6,431 bases of DNA from an uncultured Lachnospiraceae bacterium (GTDB lineage Bacteria > Bacillota > Clostridia > Lachnospirales > Lachnospiraceae): assembly GCA_905233835.1 (NCBI GenBank), contig CAJOGB010000060.1:1-6431 (forward strand), read 5' to 3'. Of the stretch, positions 4,866 to 6,431 are shown piece after piece. Positions within the stretch are counted from its first letter, which is position 1; every line of letters starts with the position of its first letter. A program made the position numbers and the translations under genes. Under the pieces are notes generated by a model, which was given only the letters and a program-made list of their open reading frames with translations, did no database searches and was not told the DNA's origin.

Positions 4866-5195
4866 ATGTATCAGGAAAATGTGATTCTTTGCGGTTCAAG
4901 CAAATACACAAAAAAGTATTATTTAAACGAGGATTTTAACGGACTGCCACAGCCGGTGAAGGATGAGTTAAAAATTATGTGTGTCCTTTACACGGAGGAA
5001 ATCGGCGGAACGTTGGAATTGCAGTTTGACGAAGATGGGAACTTGTCCCTTATTACCGATGCGGAAGAGGGAGATCTTTTGTATGATGAAATCGGTTCCG
5101 TATTAATGATAAAAAAACTGCAAAAAGAAAAAGCGGAACTTTTTGAGCAGTTGGAAACTTACTATAAAGTGTTTTTCTTAGGGGAGGACGAATAA
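4866..5195 (+). CDS. Small acidic protein of unknown function between birA and coaX
   Basis: A 109-residue soluble, acidic protein; I assign no function. It resembles a small Clostridia/Lachnospiraceae family that I recall as DUF6145, but I cannot confirm the number. There is no signal peptide, membrane segment or known catalytic motif. Visible parts are VILCGSSKYTKKYYLN near the start (6-21), a likely helix PVKDELKIMCVLYTEEIGG (30-48), a beta-like stretch ELQFDEDGNLSLITDAEEGD (51-70) and a C-terminal helix (about 77-103, IGSVLMIKKLQKEKAELFEQ then LETYYKVFF) ending in an acidic tail. It is a real gene: TAAGGAG (4854-4860) precedes the ATG by five bases, its codon use matches its neighbours, and it is locked into the operon, nine bases after birA and directly abutting coaX. 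The coaX ribosome site is contained in its last codons. Expression is therefore coupled to CoA and biotin-attachment enzymes. Confidence 0.85.
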   Translation: MYQENVILCGSSKYTKKYYLNEDFNGLPQPVKDELKIMCVLYTEEIGGTLELQFDEDGNLSLITDAEEGDLLYDEIGSVLMIKKLQKEKAELFEQLETYYKVFFLGEDE

Positions 5196-5969
5196 ATGTT
5201 ACTTGCAATTGATGTGGGAAATACAAACATTACACTTGGTGTTTTTGACGGAGAAAAAATCGTAGGAACCTTCCGTTTGAATACGGGTATCGCCCGTACC
5301 TCCGATGAGTACGGTATTGTCATCGGGGATATTATGGAGTTAAATAAGATTCCTCGTGATTCCATTAAAAATGTTATTATCGCCAGCGTTGTGCCGGCAG
5401 TGATGCATTCTTTAACCAGCGCGGTTGTAAAATACTTTCATACCAAACCGATCATCGTGGAAGCCGGCATTAAAACCGGAATCCGTGTGGTAACGGAAAA
5501 CCCGAAGCAGATCGGTGCAGACCGAATCGTGGATGCTGCCGCTGCTTATCACATTTATGGCGGACCGGTATTGGTACTTGATTTCGGTACCGCTACCACC
5601 TATGACTTGGTGGATGCGGATGGCGCTTTTGTGTCCGGCGTAACCGCTCCGGGCATCCGAATTTCCGCAAAGGCTCTTTGGGAAGATGCGGCAAAACTTC
5701 CGGAAATCGAAATCAAAAAGCCAAAGAGTATTCTTGCAAAAGAGACCATTTCTTCCATGCAGGCAGGTCTTGTATACGGACAGATTGGTCAGACGGAATA
5801 TATCGTGAAAAACATGATCAAAGAAAGCGGATATGAAAACGTAAAGGTGGTAGCTACCGGCGGACTTGGCGGAATGATTGCCAAGGAGACGGACTGCATC
5901 GATATTTACGATCCGGATCTTACCTTAAAGGGTATGCGTTTTATCTTCGAAAAACAGGGAGAACGATAA
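5196..5969 (+). CDS. coaX: Type III pantothenate kinase
   Basis: Phosphorylates pantothenate with ATP to 4'-phosphopantothenate, the committed step of coenzyme A synthesis. The type III enzyme belongs to the acetate kinase/Hsp70 fold, generally needs a monovalent cation, and is insensitive to CoA feedback, unlike CoaA. The 257-residue length is typical. Family motifs are DVGNTN (6-11, phosphate loop), GADR (107-110, its Asp109 the likely catalytic base), DFGTATT (129-135), TAPGI (150-154) and TGGL (221-224). The ATG directly follows the stop of the preceding gene with no spacer, and GGGGAGG (5181-5187) is eight bases upstream inside that gene, so the two are translated together. The dus start follows its stop by three bases. 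It is not a Baf-type regulator as far as sequence shows. Confidence 0.95.
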   Translation: MLLAIDVGNTNITLGVFDGEKIVGTFRLNTGIARTSDEYGIVIGDIMELNKIPRDSIKNVIIASVVPAVMHSLTSAVVKYFHTKPIIVEAGIKTGIRVVTENPKQIGADRIVDAAAAYHIYGGPVLVLDFGTATTYDLVDADGAFVSGVTAPGIRISAKALWEDAAKLPEIEIKKPKSILAKETISSMQAGLVYGQIGQTEYIVKNMIKESGYENVKVVATGGLGGMIAKETDCIDIYDPDLTLKGMRFIFEKQGER

Positions 5970-5972
5970 TTT

Positions 5973-6431
5973 ATGGAACAAAGTATCAGACCCTTATCCC
6001 TAGGGAATGTTACCTTAGAAAATAATTTAATCTTGGCTCCGATGGCAGGCGTTTGCGACCTGCCTTTTCGTATGTTATGCAAAGAGCAGGGTGCGGGATT
6101 AGTGTGTATGGAAATGGTGTCCGCCAAAGCTTTGCAGTATAACAATAAAAATACCAAGGCGCTTTTGGAAGTAAATGAAAAAGAGCGCCCGGTATCTTTG
6201 CAGCTTTTCGGTTCGGACCCGGTTTGTATCTCCGAGCAGGCAAAGCGCATTGAAGAAAGAAACTTTGATATTTTAGATATTAACATGGGCTGTCCCGTGC
6301 CAAAGGTGGTAAATAACGGCGAGGGGAGCGCCCTAATGAAAAATCCGAAGTTAGCGGGAGAAATTATTGAAGCTACCGCAAAGGCCATTAAAAAACCGGT
6401 AACGGTAAAAATCCGAAAAGGCTTTGACGAC
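5973..6431 (+). CDS. dusB: tRNA-dihydrouridine synthase, DusB-like (3' part cut off by window edge)
   Basis: Flavin-dependent enzyme that reduces specific uridines of tRNA to dihydrouridine using NADPH. The 153 residues visible are about half of the usual 320-340 and contain the FMN-binding TIM-barrel start: APMAGVCDLPFR (22-33), SLQLFG (75-80), DINMGCPVPK (102-111), GSALM (118-122) and KIRKG (146-150). Cys107 in NMGCP is the expected catalytic cysteine that protonates the base, and Lys111 and Lys146 are conserved in the family. The ATG lies three bases after the coaX stop; AGGGAG (5956-5961) is eleven bases upstream, rather far, so coupling to coaX may help. A coaX-dus pairing is, as I recall, common in Clostridia. 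Family is certain; the exact Dus subgroup and target uridine are not, so the B in the symbol is tentative. Confidence 0.92.
   Translation, partial: MEQSIRPLSLGNVTLENNLILAPMAGVCDLPFRMLCKEQGAGLVCMEMVSAKALQYNNKNTKALLEVNEKERPVSLQLFGSDPVCISEQAKRIEERNFDILDINMGCPVPKVVNNGEGSALMKNPKLAGEIIEATAKAIKKPVTVKIRKGFDD

Noticed and set aside
4271..4911. Several overlapping minus-strand open frames of 69 to 111 codons
   Set aside because: They are mutually overlapping shadows of birA and have implausible composition; the plus strand holds a complete ligase.
5906..6388. 160-codon open frame on the minus strand
   Set aside because: It lies opposite coaX and dus, both of which carry full family motifs on the plus strand; it has no ribosome site or recognisable motif.
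1..6431. Mobile element, CRISPR array, prophage, defence or toxin-antitoxin system
   Set aside because: No transposase, integrase, terminal repeats, regular spaced repeats or small paired genes; codon use looks uniform and all genes are housekeeping types.

Overview
The window looks like chromosomal housekeeping DNA from a Gram-positive, low-to-mid-GC Clostridia, most likely a Lachnospiraceae member. The grounds are strong AGGAGG-type ribosome sites, tight gene packing, sigma-A-like promoters, intrinsic terminators, a CwlJ/SleB-like hydrolase behind bacterial SH3 domains, a biotin ligase without a DNA-binding domain, and the order argF - birA - small unknown gene - coaX - dus. The taxonomic call rests on recalled family features, not on a search. 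I see no phage, transposon, CRISPR, toxin-antitoxin or RNA gene, and no clearly new multi-gene system.

Left region (1-1972): two divergently transcribed cell-wall genes share a 242-bp AT-rich control region (549-790). To the left is the first half of murG (minus strand, cut by the window edge), which makes lipid II. To the right is a secreted or membrane-anchored protein with two SH3-like domains and a C-terminal cell-wall hydrolase domain. Each gene has a recognisable promoter, and each predicted transcription start lies in or next to a copy of the motif TTTGTnACAAA. On the hydrolase side two copies sit in tandem and also spell TGTAAC-N5-TGTAAC, which fits the consensus I recall for the WalR/YycF cell-wall response regulator. 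This is the most interesting part of the window: a shared switch for wall synthesis and wall hydrolysis is plausible. The hydrolase gene ends at a 15-bp-stem terminator with a UUCG loop.

Middle region (2036-3074): a single-gene unit with its own promoter, ribosome site and terminator encodes a stomatin/paraslipin-like SPFH membrane protein. It has a clear run of five 11-residue coiled-coil repeats. No NfeD partner gene is adjacent.

Right region (3101-6431): a compact plus-strand cluster reads argF (ornithine carbamoyltransferase), birA (biotin-protein ligase, catalytic part only), a 109-residue protein of unknown function, coaX (type III pantothenate kinase, first step of CoA synthesis) and the first half of a dus gene (tRNA-dihydrouridine synthase, cut by the window edge). 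Gaps of 0 to 9 bases between genes suggest one transcript with translational coupling. The genes belong to separate pathways (arginine/citrulline, biotin attachment, CoA, tRNA modification), so the cluster looks like a conserved housekeeping operon rather than one pathway. What drives argF is unclear: the only nearby promoter-like sequence lies upstream of the hairpin that ends the SPFH gene.
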